Below, one piece after another: positions 15,819 to 24,081 of a DNA stretch of 38,437 nucleotides (position 1 is the stretch's first letter; each line of letters opens with the position of its first letter). The position numbers and the translations under genes were made by a program. Source of the DNA: Oscillospiraceae bacterium (GTDB lineage Bacteria > Bacillota > Clostridia > Oscillospirales > Acutalibacteraceae); the NCBI GenBank assembly GCA_031280825.1, contig JAITGE010000035.1, forward strand, positions 1 through 38,437, read 5' to 3'. The notes beneath the pieces were generated by a model. It worked only from the letters and a program-made list of their open reading frames with translations. It was not told the origin of the DNA and made no database searches.

Positions 15819-16985
15819 TTAAAGCGCGGAAATGGTTTCCATCACATAATCGCCAAATGCCGCGCAGGTGCAACCGTTTTCGCGCCCGGTGATTTGCAGC
15901 TTCTTTTCGGTGAACATGCAAATATCCAGCGCCCTCTCAAGCAAATCGGCCTGTTTTTGCGCGCCGATATGCGAAAGCAGCATCACACTGGCGCGGAGCA
16001 TGGAGCACGGATCCGCGTATTGCCCGCGCCCCTCGCGCACCATGCGCGGCGCCGAACCGTGAATGGCTTCAAACATGGCGTAGCGCTTTCCGATATTCGC
16101 ACTCCCCGCCGTGCCCACGCCGCCTTGGAATTCAGCGGCTTCGTCGGTGATAATGTCGCCGTAGAGATTCGGCAAAATAAACACGCGAAAATCCCGGCGG
16201 CGTTTGGGATCAATCAGCTTTGCCGTCGTTATATCAATATACCATTCATCCGTCGTTATTTCGGGGTATTCCTTGCCAACCTCTTTGCACAGCGCGAGAA
16301 ATTTGCCGTCCGTCGTTTTTATAACATTCGCCTTGGTGATGATAGAAACCCGCTCCTTGCCGTTGCGGCGGGCATAAGCGTAGGCGAGCCGTGCGATGCG
16401 CTCACTGCCCTCTGTGGTCGTCACGACAAAATCCACCGCCAAATCATCCGTCACATGCACGCCCTGCGAACCAACGGCATACGCGCCCTCCGTGTTTTCG
16501 CGAAAGAACGTCCAATCGATACCCTCTTCCTCCACCTTCACGGGGCGTACGTTCGCAAAAAGATCCAGCGCCTTGCGCATAGCAACGTTTGCGCTTTCAA
16601 TGTTCGGCCACGGATCGCCGGCTTGCGGGGTCGTCGTCGGTCCCTTTAAAATGACGTGGCACTGCTTTAGCTCCGTCAAAACATCCTCCGGGATCGCCTG
16701 ATTGACAGCCACGCGATTTTCAATCGTCAACCCGTCAATTGAGCGGAAGGCGATCTTCCCAGCCCGCACTTCCTCCCGCAGCAGGTATTCCAGCACACGT
16801 GCGCTTTCTTTGGTAATCGTCGGACCGATGCCGTCGCCGCCGCAAACGCCGATGACGATTTGCTCCAGTGCGGTATAATCTAAAAACTCGCCCTGCGCCT
16901 TGATCTCCTCCGCGCGGCTCTGCTGCGCACGCAGCAGGGCTTCGAATTTTTGCATCGCGGCTTGTATGGATTCGTTTGTGGTCAT
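15819..16985 (-). CDS. Isocitrate dehydrogenase-type beta-decarboxylating dehydrogenase
   Basis: Member of the isocitrate/isopropylmalate dehydrogenase family. Residues 1-42 form an extra N-terminal helix-rich extension before the nucleotide-fold strand IVIGVCGGDGIGP. The substrate loop IESANVAMRKALDLFANVRP has the Ser-x-Asn...Arg pattern of isocitrate dehydrogenase rather than the isopropylmalate pattern, and FFRENTEGAY, the metal Asps in FILPNLYGDIITDEAAE and EAIHGSAP are present. NAD versus NADP use is unclear: the post-HGSAP loop (RMVREGRGQYADP) is unusual. Aconitase is directly upstream (41 bases), so the pair would turn citrate into 2-oxoglutarate for glutamate synthesis. The start ATG follows AAAGGGAA. 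Confidence 0.9.
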   Translation of the reverse strand: MTTNESIQAAMQKFEALLRAQQSRAEEIKAQGEFLDYTALEQIVIGVCGGDGIGPTITKESARVLEYLLREEVRAGKIAFRSIDGLTIENRVAVNQAIPEDVLTELKQCHVILKGPTTTPQAGDPWPNIESANVAMRKALDLFANVRPVKVEEEGIDWTFFRENTEGAYAVGSQGVHVTDDLAVDFVVTTTEGSERIARLAYAYARRNGKERVSIITKANVIKTTDGKFLALCKEVGKEYPEITTDEWYIDITTAKLIDPKRRRDFRVFILPNLYGDIITDEAAEFQGGVGTAGSANIGKRYAMFEAIHGSAPRMVREGRGQYADPCSMLRASVMLLSHIGAQKQADLLERALDICMFTEKKLQITGRENGCTCAAFGDYVMETISAL

Positions 16986-17026
16986 AGTCAGTTCCCTTTC
17001 ACCAAATTCGATTCAGAACGCAAGTA

Positions 17027-18970
17027 TCATTGATTCGCGATTGTCGATTGCGTATAATCCAACAAGCCTCCCGCCAGCAAAATTGCCAGCTGGCGCTCGG
17101 TGAGACTGTGCCGCAACGGGTAGCTTTCACCCCTTGTGAGGTTTTTCATCATCACCGTGCCACCGGCTTTGAGATCGGCGCGTATGCTCTGCAGCGCAAG
17201 CGCGTCACCGGGTTCAATTTTGTCATAATCGGCGGGGTCGGCGAAGGTCAGGGGCAAAATCCCCGCATTCACCAAATTCGCCGCGTGAATGCGCGCAAAG
17301 CTCTTGGTCACCACCGCGCGAACGCCCAAATAGAGCGGAACAAGCGCAGCGTGCTCACGGCTGGAGCCTTGCCCGTAGTTCGCCCCGCCAATGACGATTC
17401 CCTTGCCTGCCTCCTTGCAATGCGCGGCAAAATCCGGGTCGCATTGTGCAAAGCAGAACTTACTCAAATAAGGGATATTGGAACGGTAAGGCAGGATCTT
17501 CGCGCCGGCCGGCATGATGTGGTCGGTGGTAATATCGTCACCCACCTTGAGCACCGCCTTGGCTTCCAAAGCTTCCGGCAGCGGCTCACCCTTTGGGAAG
17601 GGCTTGATGTTCGGACCGTACTGAATCTCCAACGCGGCGGCTTCCCGCGGCGCGGCGGGCGGGATGATCATGTTGTCGTTCACCAAATACCGCGCGGGCA
17701 AATGAATCTCCGGCATCACGCCCAAGCTGCGCGGGTCGGTGAACAACCCCGTGAGCGCGGAAGCCGCAGCAGTTTCAGGGCTGACAAGATAAACCTGCGC
17801 ATCCGCCGTGCCGCTGCGCCCCTCAAAATTACGGTTAAAGGTGCGCAGGCTCACACCGCCGGAATTCGGACTTTGCCCCATCCCGATGCAGGGTCCGCAG
17901 GCGGATTCCAAAATGCGCGCGCCTGCGGCAATCAGATCCCCCAGCGCGCCGTTTTCCGCCAGCATTTGCAGCACCTGCTTGGAGCCGGGCGCAATTGAGA
18001 GGCTGACTGCCGGACAAACAGTTTTCCCCCTCAAGATTGCCGCGACCTTCAGCATATCCTGCAGACTGGAATTTGTGCAGGAGCCAATACACACCTGGTT
18101 CACCCGCACGCCGCCCAGGGATGCAACGGCTTTCACGTTGTCCGGCATATGCGGTGCGGCGGTTAGAGGCGCAAGCGCGGATAAATCCAGCTCGATAACC
18201 TGATCATAGACAGCGCCGGCATCCGCCGCAAGGGGCGTCCAATCCGCCGCGCGCTCCTGCGCCGCCAAAAACGCCTGCGTCGTAGCGTCCGAGGGGAACA
18301 CCGAAGTCGTCGCGCCCAGCTCCGCGCCCATGTTGGTGATGGTCGCCCGCTCCGGCACGCTGAGCGACGCCACGCCCGCGCCGCCATATTCCATCACTCT
18401 GCCCACGCCGCCCTTCACCGTCAGGCGGCGCAAAACCTCCAAAATAACATCCTTCGCGCTCACCCACGCAGGCAGCTTGCCTGCCAAGCGAATCAGCGTC
18501 ACCTGCGGCATGGCGATGTGATACGCCCCGCCCCCCATTGCCACCGCGACATCCAGCCCGCCCGCGCCCATGGCAAGCATCCCGATGCCACCGCCGGTGG
18601 GGGTATGGCTATCCGACCCAATCAATGTTTTGCCGGGCTTGCCGAAACGCTCCAAGTGCACCTGATGGCAAATCCCGTTGCCCGGGCGCGAAAACAGCAG
18701 CCCGCGTTTTTTTGCGCAGCTCTGAATAAAACGGTGATCATCCGCGTTTTCAAAGCCTGTTTGCAGGGTGTTATGATCCACGTATGCCACCGAAAGCTCC
18801 GTTTTTACCCGTTCGCAGCCCATTGCCTCAAATTCCAGATACGCCATTGTGCCGGTTGCGTCCTGCGTCAAGGTTTGGTCGATACGCAAAGCAATGTCGC
18901 TCCCCGGTGTTTGCATATCTCCCTCCAGCAAATGGCTCGCAATCAGCTTCTGCGTCAAATTCATCGGCAA
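17027..18970 (-). CDS. Aconitate hydratase
   Basis: A 647 aa [4Fe-4S] hydro-lyase interconverting citrate and isocitrate. Cluster ligands are Cys in VCIGSCTNSS and the CGPCIGMG pair. Substrate motifs include IGSDSHTPTGGGIG, YVDHNT, RNFEGRSGT, GDDITTDHIMPAG, GGANYGQGSSREHAAL and VTKSFARIHAANLVNAGILPL. The size and domain order fit the short, mitochondrial-like aconitase rather than AcnA or AcnB. The start may be the TTG at 18970, which is well spaced from AGGAGGGG, or the ATG two codons later. Cotranscribed with isocitrate dehydrogenase; no citrate synthase is in the window. Confidence 0.95.
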   Translation of the reverse strand: MPMNLTQKLIASHLLEGDMQTPGSDIALRIDQTLTQDATGTMAYLEFEAMGCERVKTELSVAYVDHNTLQTGFENADDHRFIQSCAKKRGLLFSRPGNGICHQVHLERFGKPGKTLIGSDSHTPTGGGIGMLAMGAGGLDVAVAMGGGAYHIAMPQVTLIRLAGKLPAWVSAKDVILEVLRRLTVKGGVGRVMEYGGAGVASLSVPERATITNMGAELGATTSVFPSDATTQAFLAAQERAADWTPLAADAGAVYDQVIELDLSALAPLTAAPHMPDNVKAVASLGGVRVNQVCIGSCTNSSLQDMLKVAAILRGKTVCPAVSLSIAPGSKQVLQMLAENGALGDLIAAGARILESACGPCIGMGQSPNSGGVSLRTFNRNFEGRSGTADAQVYLVSPETAAASALTGLFTDPRSLGVMPEIHLPARYLVNDNMIIPPAAPREAAALEIQYGPNIKPFPKGEPLPEALEAKAVLKVGDDITTDHIMPAGAKILPYRSNIPYLSKFCFAQCDPDFAAHCKEAGKGIVIGGANYGQGSSREHAALVPLYLGVRAVVTKSFARIHAANLVNAGILPLTFADPADYDKIEPGDALALQSIRADLKAGGTVMMKNLTRGESYPLRHSLTERQLAILLAGGLLDYTQSTIANQ

Positions 18971-19002
18971 GGCAATCCCCTCCTAACACACTTAATGGGA
19001 AT

Positions 19003-19031
19003 ATCATACCATGAATGCGGCAAAAACGCAA
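19003..19031 (-). promoter_or_regulatory. Sigma-A type promoter of aconitase-IDH(-ANTAR)
   Basis: On the minus strand TTGCGT (19026-19031), 17 bp and TATGAT (19003-19008), about 35 bases before the aconitase start. Divergent from the metA promoter. Confidence 0.75.
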
Positions 19032-19072
19032 GTGCGGCGTACGAGCTGGCGCAAAAACCCATTGTCACCCTA

Positions 19073-19101
19073 TTGCTTTTTTTGCATGATGGGATTATAA
19101 T
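19073..19101 (+). promoter_or_regulatory. Sigma-A type promoter of metA
   Basis: TTGCTT (19073-19078), 17 bp and perfect TATAAT (19096-19101). The leader to the metA ATG is only about 30 bases, so no SAM riboswitch or T-box is present here. Confidence 0.75.
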
Positions 19102-19136
19102 AACAGGTAATCTTCCGCGAAAGGAGCGTTCTTGAA

Positions 19137-20051
19137 ATGCCGATTCGGATTGACGCCTCGCTGCCCGCGCGCAGCGTGCTGGAAATGGAGAACATCTTTG
19201 TGATGACCCGGGAACGCGCCGTTCACCAGGACATCCGCCCCCTGCGTATTTTGATTCTCAACCTGATGCCCACCAAAATCGAAACCGAAACCCAGCTGCT
19301 GCGTCTGCTGAGCAACACGCCGCTCCAGGTGGATGTGGAACTGCTGCAAATGGCGTCACACACCTCCAAAAATACGGCGCAGGAGCATCTGCTGACGTTT
19401 TACCGCACGCTGAACGACGTGCGTGACGAAAAATTCGACGGCATGATCATCACCGGCGCCCCTGTGGAACAATTGCCCTTTGAACAGGTCGATTACTGGC
19501 CGGAGCTGTGTGAAATCTTCGATTGGACGCGGCATCACGTGTATTCCACCTTCCACATTTGCTGGGGCGCACAGGCCGGGCTTTACTACCACCACGGCGT
19601 CCCAAAATATCCATTGGAGCAAAAGCTTTCGGGCGTTTACGCGCATCGGCTGCTCGATGCCATTCATCCGCTTGTGCGCGGGCTGGATGATCTTTATTAC
19701 GCCCCGCATTCGCGCTACACAGAGGTGCGGCGGCAGGATATTTACAAGGTGCGCGAATTGCAGGTGCTTTCGCATTCCGAAAAAGCCGGCGTACACCTCG
19801 TAGCGGACGTGCATATGCGCAACGTTTACGCAACCGGGCACTCGGAATATGACCGCGAAACCCTTGCGAAGGAATATTTTCGCGATATAAACAAAGGCGT
19901 CAACCCTGCCCCGCCCGTCAATTACTTCCCCGAAAACGACACGCGCCGCACCCCGCAAATGCGCTGGCGCGGCGCGGCGACCATCCTCTTCACGAACTGG
20001 CTGAACTACTTCGTTTACCAAAGAACCCCCTATGATTTGGCGACGCTGTGA
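19137..20051 (+). CDS. metA: Homoserine O-acetyltransferase, MetA type
   Basis: MetA activates homoserine for methionine synthesis. The nucleophile is C142 in [14 protein letters not shown]; the catalytic H235 and E237 lie in ATGHSEYD, at exactly the E. coli MetA numbers. Acyl-donor choice is set at residue 111: succinyl-CoA enzymes have Gly, acetyl-CoA enzymes Glu. Here it is E111 in TGAPVEQL, so this is predicted to use acetyl-CoA despite its MetA fold. Length 304 aa is full. AAGGAG lies ten bases before the ATG. A putative lipoprotein gene follows after 64 bases without a visible terminator. Confidence 0.96.
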   Translation: MPIRIDASLPARSVLEMENIFVMTRERAVHQDIRPLRILILNLMPTKIETETQLLRLLSNTPLQVDVELLQMASHTSKNTAQEHLLTFYRTLNDVRDEKFDGMIITGAPVEQLPFEQVDYWPELCEIFDWTRHHVYSTFHICWGAQAGLYYHHGVPKYPLEQKLSGVYAHRLLDAIHPLVRGLDDLYYAPHSRYTEVRRQDIYKVRELQVLSHSEKAGVHLVADVHMRNVYATGHSEYDRETLAKEYFRDINKGVNPAPPVNYFPENDTRRTPQMRWRGAATILFTNWLNYFVYQRTPYDLATL

Positions 20052-20115
20052 ACGGTTTTTATGACACATTCCATGTTCTATGCGTATGAAACAAACAAAG
20101 GAGATGCTTCACACA

Positions 20116-20889
20116 ATGAAACGTATCTACCTATCGGTCATTTTGCTGGGTTGCTTGCTTTGCGTCTGCGTTGGTTGTGCGAAGCCTTGGCAGGGCGACA
20201 GCGGGAAAACGACAGCTACAGCCGCACACCGAGTTCAGCCGCAATTTCTGGATTTTGCAGCCTGTGCCGACTTGCTGAACACACTTCCAGTAGATGATGC
20301 AAATGTACGGTTTACGGCGCGGTCGGAATTCCTGTTTTTGCAGATGGATCGTTACGTTATACGTTACAGCGTTCGCGAAAACAGAATTGACGCAGTTGTG
20401 GATCTGGGGAATCCTGTTGCGGAGGGTTGGACATTCGGAACATCATATTCCCAAAACGGGCGCTATATGATTTCTGTTTCATACAACGCGGCGGTGGAGG
20501 ATCCCACGCAGAAGGACGGAGCGCAGACCGGGCGCAATTATATCCTTTTGGATTTTGAAGAAGCGTCATCGGAATGGCTTGCGGATGCCTACAGCGAACA
20601 TGCCGCCGCAGAGGCAACGAAAAGAATCCCGCAGGAGGTTGCGGGCGATTATTATAATCTGCTGTTTTCTGTGGACGATTTCAAAAGCGAATTGCTGCAA
20701 AATAGCAACTGGTGGAAGGAAGCAACGCAAGGCTTCAACCGAAAAAGCTGCGCCGTGCTGGATGAAAATCGTGCGGGGATTTTCCTTCCCCACACGCTTG
20801 GGCAAGAAGCGGTTTTGGGTGATTATGAATTCGCGATCCTTGACCTCCGGCAGGATGTAATAGCGCAAAGACTTCGATTAAAAGCGTAA
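20116..20889 (+). CDS. Putative lipoprotein of unknown function
   Basis: I do not recognise a family. The 257 aa protein begins MKRIYLSVILLGCLLCVCVGC, a short basic start, a hydrophobic core and a Cys in a lipobox-like setting (CVGC, with Cys at -3 rather than Leu), so export and lipid anchoring are likely but not certain. The rest is soluble, with alternating beta-type stretches (FLFLQMDRYVIRYSVRENRI, NGRYMISVSY, NYILLDFEEA) suggesting a beta-rich extracytoplasmic domain. AAAGGAG lies 12 bases before the chosen ATG, which is a long spacing; an in-frame ATG four codons earlier sits too close to it. The gene may be read from the metA promoter. Confidence 0.75.
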   Translation: MKRIYLSVILLGCLLCVCVGCAKPWQGDSGKTTATAAHRVQPQFLDFAACADLLNTLPVDDANVRFTARSEFLFLQMDRYVIRYSVRENRIDAVVDLGNPVAEGWTFGTSYSQNGRYMISVSYNAAVEDPTQKDGAQTGRNYILLDFEEASSEWLADAYSEHAAAEATKRIPQEVAGDYYNLLFSVDDFKSELLQNSNWWKEATQGFNRKSCAVLDENRAGIFLPHTLGQEAVLGDYEFAILDLRQDVIAQRLRLKA

Positions 20890-20924
20890 CGCGCAGACAG
20901 ACCATGCATTCCCGTAGTCTTTGC

Positions 20925-21785
20925 TTACTTATGCAAAAGCTCCCGCTTGTTTTCGCCCGCTTTGTGCAGCAGACTGCGCAGAGCGGGCGCGCTGTTTTGC
21001 TCCAACGCGGCTTTGATGTCACCCAAATCCGCCATATATTGCGCCAAGCAACCGGTAATATGCGAACGGTTATCCAGCAAAAGCTCCGTCCACGCGTCGG
21101 CGTTGATATCCGCTACACGGGTGCAATCGCGGAACGCCCCGGCGGTGAAGGCAGGGTTCATTTCCGCTTTTGGGTGCAAGCACAACCCCGCTGCGGCAAT
21201 ATGCATCAAATCACTGGTGTAGGCAATCATGGCATCGTGCTCTTCCGGGCTGCAGACGCTCAGGCGCGTCGCCCCGATGTGCGACGCCAGCGCCCGCATG
21301 GTTTCAACGCCCTCCGCGCTGCTGCACGGCAGCGCCGTGATGATAAACCCGGAATTGCGGTAAAGCCCCGCTTCGGCATTTTCAAAGCCGTCCCGCTCCT
21401 TGCCCGCCATGGGATGCACACCCACGTAATCCACCCCTTCGGGCAATAACGGAGCAATTTTTGCGTAAAGCGGTGCCTTCACCCCACAAATATCCCCCAG
21501 CAGCGCACCCGGCTTGAGCCGCGCAGCGCCCGCTTGCAAAAGCCCCGGAATATGATGCGCATAAACGCAAAAGAGCAGCAAATCCGCGCGTTCCATCACC
21601 TCCATAGGGTCTGTGAACGCCCGGTGCACTGCGCCCGCGGCTTCTGCGCGGCGGCAAACCAGCGCGTCTGTGTCCGCACCCAGCAGCGTCGCTTGCCGAA
21701 AACCCCGCAGCGCATACGCCATGGAAGCTCCCATCAACCCCAAGCCAATAATGCCAACGGTATAGTCATCATGTTGCCGCTTCAA
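20925..21785 (-). CDS. tyrA: Prephenate dehydrogenase
   Basis: TyrA oxidatively decarboxylates prephenate to 4-hydroxyphenylpyruvate on the tyrosine path. The NAD-binding Rossmann start is VGIIGLGLMGASMAYALR; then LLLFCVYAHHIPGLL, LLGDICGVKAPL, the catalytic-loop VGVHPMAGKERDGFENAE, SPEEHDAMIAYTSDLMHI and an all-alpha dimer domain. At 286 aa it lacks a C-terminal ACT domain, so tyrosine feedback through ACT is not expected. No ATG suits the family start; TTG at 21785 follows GAGGAG by seven bases and lies inside the end of the DUF6020-like gene (17-base overlap), implying coupled translation with that membrane protein. Confidence 0.92.
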   Translation of the reverse strand: MKRQHDDYTVGIIGLGLMGASMAYALRGFRQATLLGADTDALVCRRAEAAGAVHRAFTDPMEVMERADLLLFCVYAHHIPGLLQAGAARLKPGALLGDICGVKAPLYAKIAPLLPEGVDYVGVHPMAGKERDGFENAEAGLYRNSGFIITALPCSSAEGVETMRALASHIGATRLSVCSPEEHDAMIAYTSDLMHIAAAGLCLHPKAEMNPAFTAGAFRDCTRVADINADAWTELLLDNRSHITGCLAQYMADLGDIKAALEQNSAPALRSLLHKAGENKRELLHK

Positions 21786-23217
21786 GTTTCCGCTCCTCGC
21801 TTTGATATTTCCGTACCCTTGCGCCGATCGAAAAAAGCAACGGCACCGCGCAAAAGACCGGCCACACATAACGCCCCACTGCGCCATGCGGAATCGTCAA
21901 AAACAGCGAAATCCACAAGCCCACAACCGGAATAAACGGCAGCAGCAGTCTTTTTTGCCTGCGGAGCAAAATGCGCACCATCATAACGCCACAGACCGCA
22001 AAGCAAACCGGCGGATTCCAAACGATATGGAATGGAATCGTGTAACGGCTGAGCATCCAAATATTGATCAGCTTATATTCCAGTTCCTGCAAAGCAGGGA
22101 AAGGTGTTTTTCGGCGAATGTGCGTATGCACCGATGAGTTGTAAAACTCTTCGAGCATACCCGGCTCTGCGGTAATATCCCAAAGCAACCGGGTCTCCCC
22201 CAGCGTCGCGGCAATATAATCCCCCGGGTAACGCAGCAGGAGCTTGCCCCAAAGCCGCATAAATCCTTGCTTATCCACTTCAACCGCATCACCATTGAAG
22301 GCTGCGTCAAATTTCACCGGGTCAACGGTTAATGAACTGTATTTGGCGCGCCACACATCCAACGGCAGAATTTCCGCAAGCGCCGCTTCCTCCTCCGGCG
22401 CAAGCGGGCGTTCCTTTGCAATCACACGCCCTATTTGCTGCAGCGGCAACGCCAATCCTTCAGTCACCGGCGTCTGCCGCACATGAAACGCCGGCAATAG
22501 GACACTCTGCGCAAAAGCAAACAGAGCGATCTCGCTTGCGCAAATGCCCGTCAAAATAAACTTGCGCCGCCTCTGCGGCAACAGCCATAACCCCAAGGGA
22601 AGCAACAGCAGAACCACAAACGCGCCATTGTTGCGAAAAAAGAGCGTTCCCAACACAGCAAGGCACAGCGAAAGAATGTGCAACCACCGCAACCGCGAGC
22701 TTTCCGCCGTATCCTTGCGCCAAGCAAGCTCCGCCAGCTCAATGACCAACAGCAAAAAAGCAGCGCTGAACATGGCATCCTTAGGAGTCGAAAAAGATAT
22801 GAAAGCGAACAACGGATGCAGCACGAACCATCCCCACGCACAACCGGTCAACCATCTGCTGCGCGTGCGCGTCGCGATCCACCAAACGGCATAAGCCGCA
22901 ACAAAAGCAACCAGCAGCATCTGCACCGCAATAAATAGCTGGATATTATCGCCCGCCAAGCGATAAAGCGCACCGAGCAGCAATGTATGCGCAATCGGCG
23001 CCCAATTATCGTAAGAACCACTCAAAACAGTATTGATCTGCCCGGAAGCGTCCTGAACAAAAATTCCCGGATATTCCAAAACGTAATAGCAACCCCAAAC
23101 GAACAGTATTGCGCCGAAAAAGCCAAGAAACCATCGCTTGCGCAGCTGCGGCAGCGCCCCGCCAAGCCATGCGCGCAATTTATTCCGCTCCTCGCTTCGA
23201 TTTTTCCTTCGCAACAC
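21769..23217 (-). CDS. DUF6020-like polytopic membrane protein (paralogue 1)
   Basis: A 482 aa protein with about ten hydrophobic segments and a long extracytoplasmic loop near residues 255-345. Landmarks are PGIFVQDASGQ, NWAPIAHTLLLG, FSTPKDAMFSA and FFRNNGAF, a layout that resembles the DUF6020 family; the paralogue at 24784-26592 has the matching elements at equivalent places. Such large membrane proteins with conserved Asp, His-Thr and Lys-Asp motifs in early loops could be GT-C-like glycosyltransferases, but this is inference. The start is GTG at 23217, with GGAAAGGGG just upstream and its own promoter. It is followed by overlapping tyrA. Confidence 0.82.
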   Translation of the reverse strand: MLRRKNRSEERNKLRAWLGGALPQLRKRWFLGFFGAILFVWGCYYVLEYPGIFVQDASGQINTVLSGSYDNWAPIAHTLLLGALYRLAGDNIQLFIAVQMLLVAFVAAYAVWWIATRTRSRWLTGCAWGWFVLHPLFAFISFSTPKDAMFSAAFLLLVIELAELAWRKDTAESSRLRWLHILSLCLAVLGTLFFRNNGAFVVLLLLPLGLWLLPQRRRKFILTGICASEIALFAFAQSVLLPAFHVRQTPVTEGLALPLQQIGRVIAKERPLAPEEEAALAEILPLDVWRAKYSSLTVDPVKFDAAFNGDAVEVDKQGFMRLWGKLLLRYPGDYIAATLGETRLLWDITAEPGMLEEFYNSSVHTHIRRKTPFPALQELEYKLINIWMLSRYTIPFHIVWNPPVCFAVCGVMMVRILLRRQKRLLLPFIPVVGLWISLFLTIPHGAVGRYVWPVFCAVPLLFSIGARVRKYQSEERKLEAAT

Positions 23218-23238
23218 AACACACCCCTTTCCGCCAAA

Positions 23239-23267
23239 AGTATAGCACAGAAAGGGCAAATGCGCAA
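23239..23267 (-). promoter_or_regulatory. Sigma-A type promoter of the DUF6020-like gene and tyrA
   Basis: Minus-strand TTGCGC (23262-23267), 17 bp and TATACT (23239-23244). The -35 begins immediately after the yunB stop codon, and there is no terminator in the 50-base gap, so read-through from yunB is also possible. Confidence 0.75.
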
Positions 23268-23972
23268 CTATTTTGTTCCGTAGCTCATAATGCCATTCGG
23301 CACATTGCCCACAATGACCGTTTCGGCAAGGCATACCGTAACGCTGATTTCCGTTGTGACAATCTCGCCGGGCAGAATCACCGAAAGCGTCACGCATAAA
23401 TCCATCAGGATGCGGTGCATCGTCTGGTTGACACCGGAAGACGTTAAATCGCTGCGGATATCCGAAAGCGCGTGCCCTGTCATCGTCAACGGCACGGATA
23501 ATTTCGGACCAGAGCCGGCAAACAGATCGCTGCCCAGCAACGCGCCCAGCGGCAGACGCAGCCGCGCATCGCGCAGGGATACCGCCTCCTCGGCTGCGGC
23601 ATTGATTTTGCCGCGCAGAAGGTTCACCTCCATCGCGTTGGTTTCAATGGAACGAATCCCGCCCTCCCCCGCCCCGGAAGCACCGATGGTCACAAGGCGA
23701 TCATAGGTCACCTGCTCTTCCGCCAACACCCGCTGCACAGCTTCCGTGATGCTTGCGGATGCCTGCTGCCGCGCTGCCGTGCTCGCCAGCGCGTGAATCT
23801 GCGGCTTGGCGCGGGCGTCCAGCCCCGCACAAAGCAGCGCAATAAGCACCGCCGCCACCAGCAAAAGCAAAACCAACCCCCGCCGCGAAAGCCGGGAGCG
23901 CCGAAAGCCTCGCCGCAGCCTAAAACGGGGCGCAAACGGCAGCACAAGGCAGGATCTGCCCAAACGGCGCAT
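23268..23972 (-). CDS. yunB: Sporulation protein YunB
   Basis: YunB is a mother-cell sporulation protein of spore-forming Bacillota, of unknown biochemical role. The 234 aa protein has a basic N-terminus (about 30 residues rich in Arg), a single membrane anchor (GLVLLLLVAAVLIALLCAGL) and an extracytoplasmic domain with the family pattern VTYDRLVTIG, SIETNAMEVNLLRGKIN, RLPLGALLGSDLFAGSGP and TLSVILPGEIVTTEISVTV. The ATG at 23972 follows GAGGGG by nine bases. In Bacillus subtilis yunB is under sigma-E; upstream I see only a weak -10-like CATACCGTA on this strand (24015-24023), not a convincing promoter. Its presence supports a spore-forming ancestry. Confidence 0.88.
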   Translation of the reverse strand: MRRLGRSCLVLPFAPRFRLRRGFRRSRLSRRGLVLLLLVAAVLIALLCAGLDARAKPQIHALASTAARQQASASITEAVQRVLAEEQVTYDRLVTIGASGAGEGGIRSIETNAMEVNLLRGKINAAAEEAVSLRDARLRLPLGALLGSDLFAGSGPKLSVPLTMTGHALSDIRSDLTSSGVNQTMHRILMDLCVTLSVILPGEIVTTEISVTVCLAETVIVGNVPNGIMSYGTK

Positions 23973-24050
23973 CAAACATCACCCCTCGCCGCTATTGGTA
24001 TGCGGCAGGGTTTGTACGGTATGAACCCCTGTTCCCTCCAACGCATACGC

Positions 24051-24056
24051 TATACT
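24051..24056 (+). promoter_or_regulatory. Possible -10 element for the ZIP transporter gene
   Basis: TATACT lies 25 bases before the ATG at 24082. No good -35 is found 16-18 bases upstream (closest CTGTTC), so this is a weak call. Confidence 0.35.
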
Positions 24057-24081
24057 GAGAAATGCCGCAGGAGGGCAATGG

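Noticed and set aside
15477-16649. Plus-strand open frame opposite ANTAR and isocitrate dehydrogenase
   Set aside because: Antisense to well-supported genes; the translation has no protein-like motifs.
19102-19136. SAM riboswitch or T-box before metA
   Set aside because: The leader from the predicted start to the ATG is only about 30 bases, too short for either.
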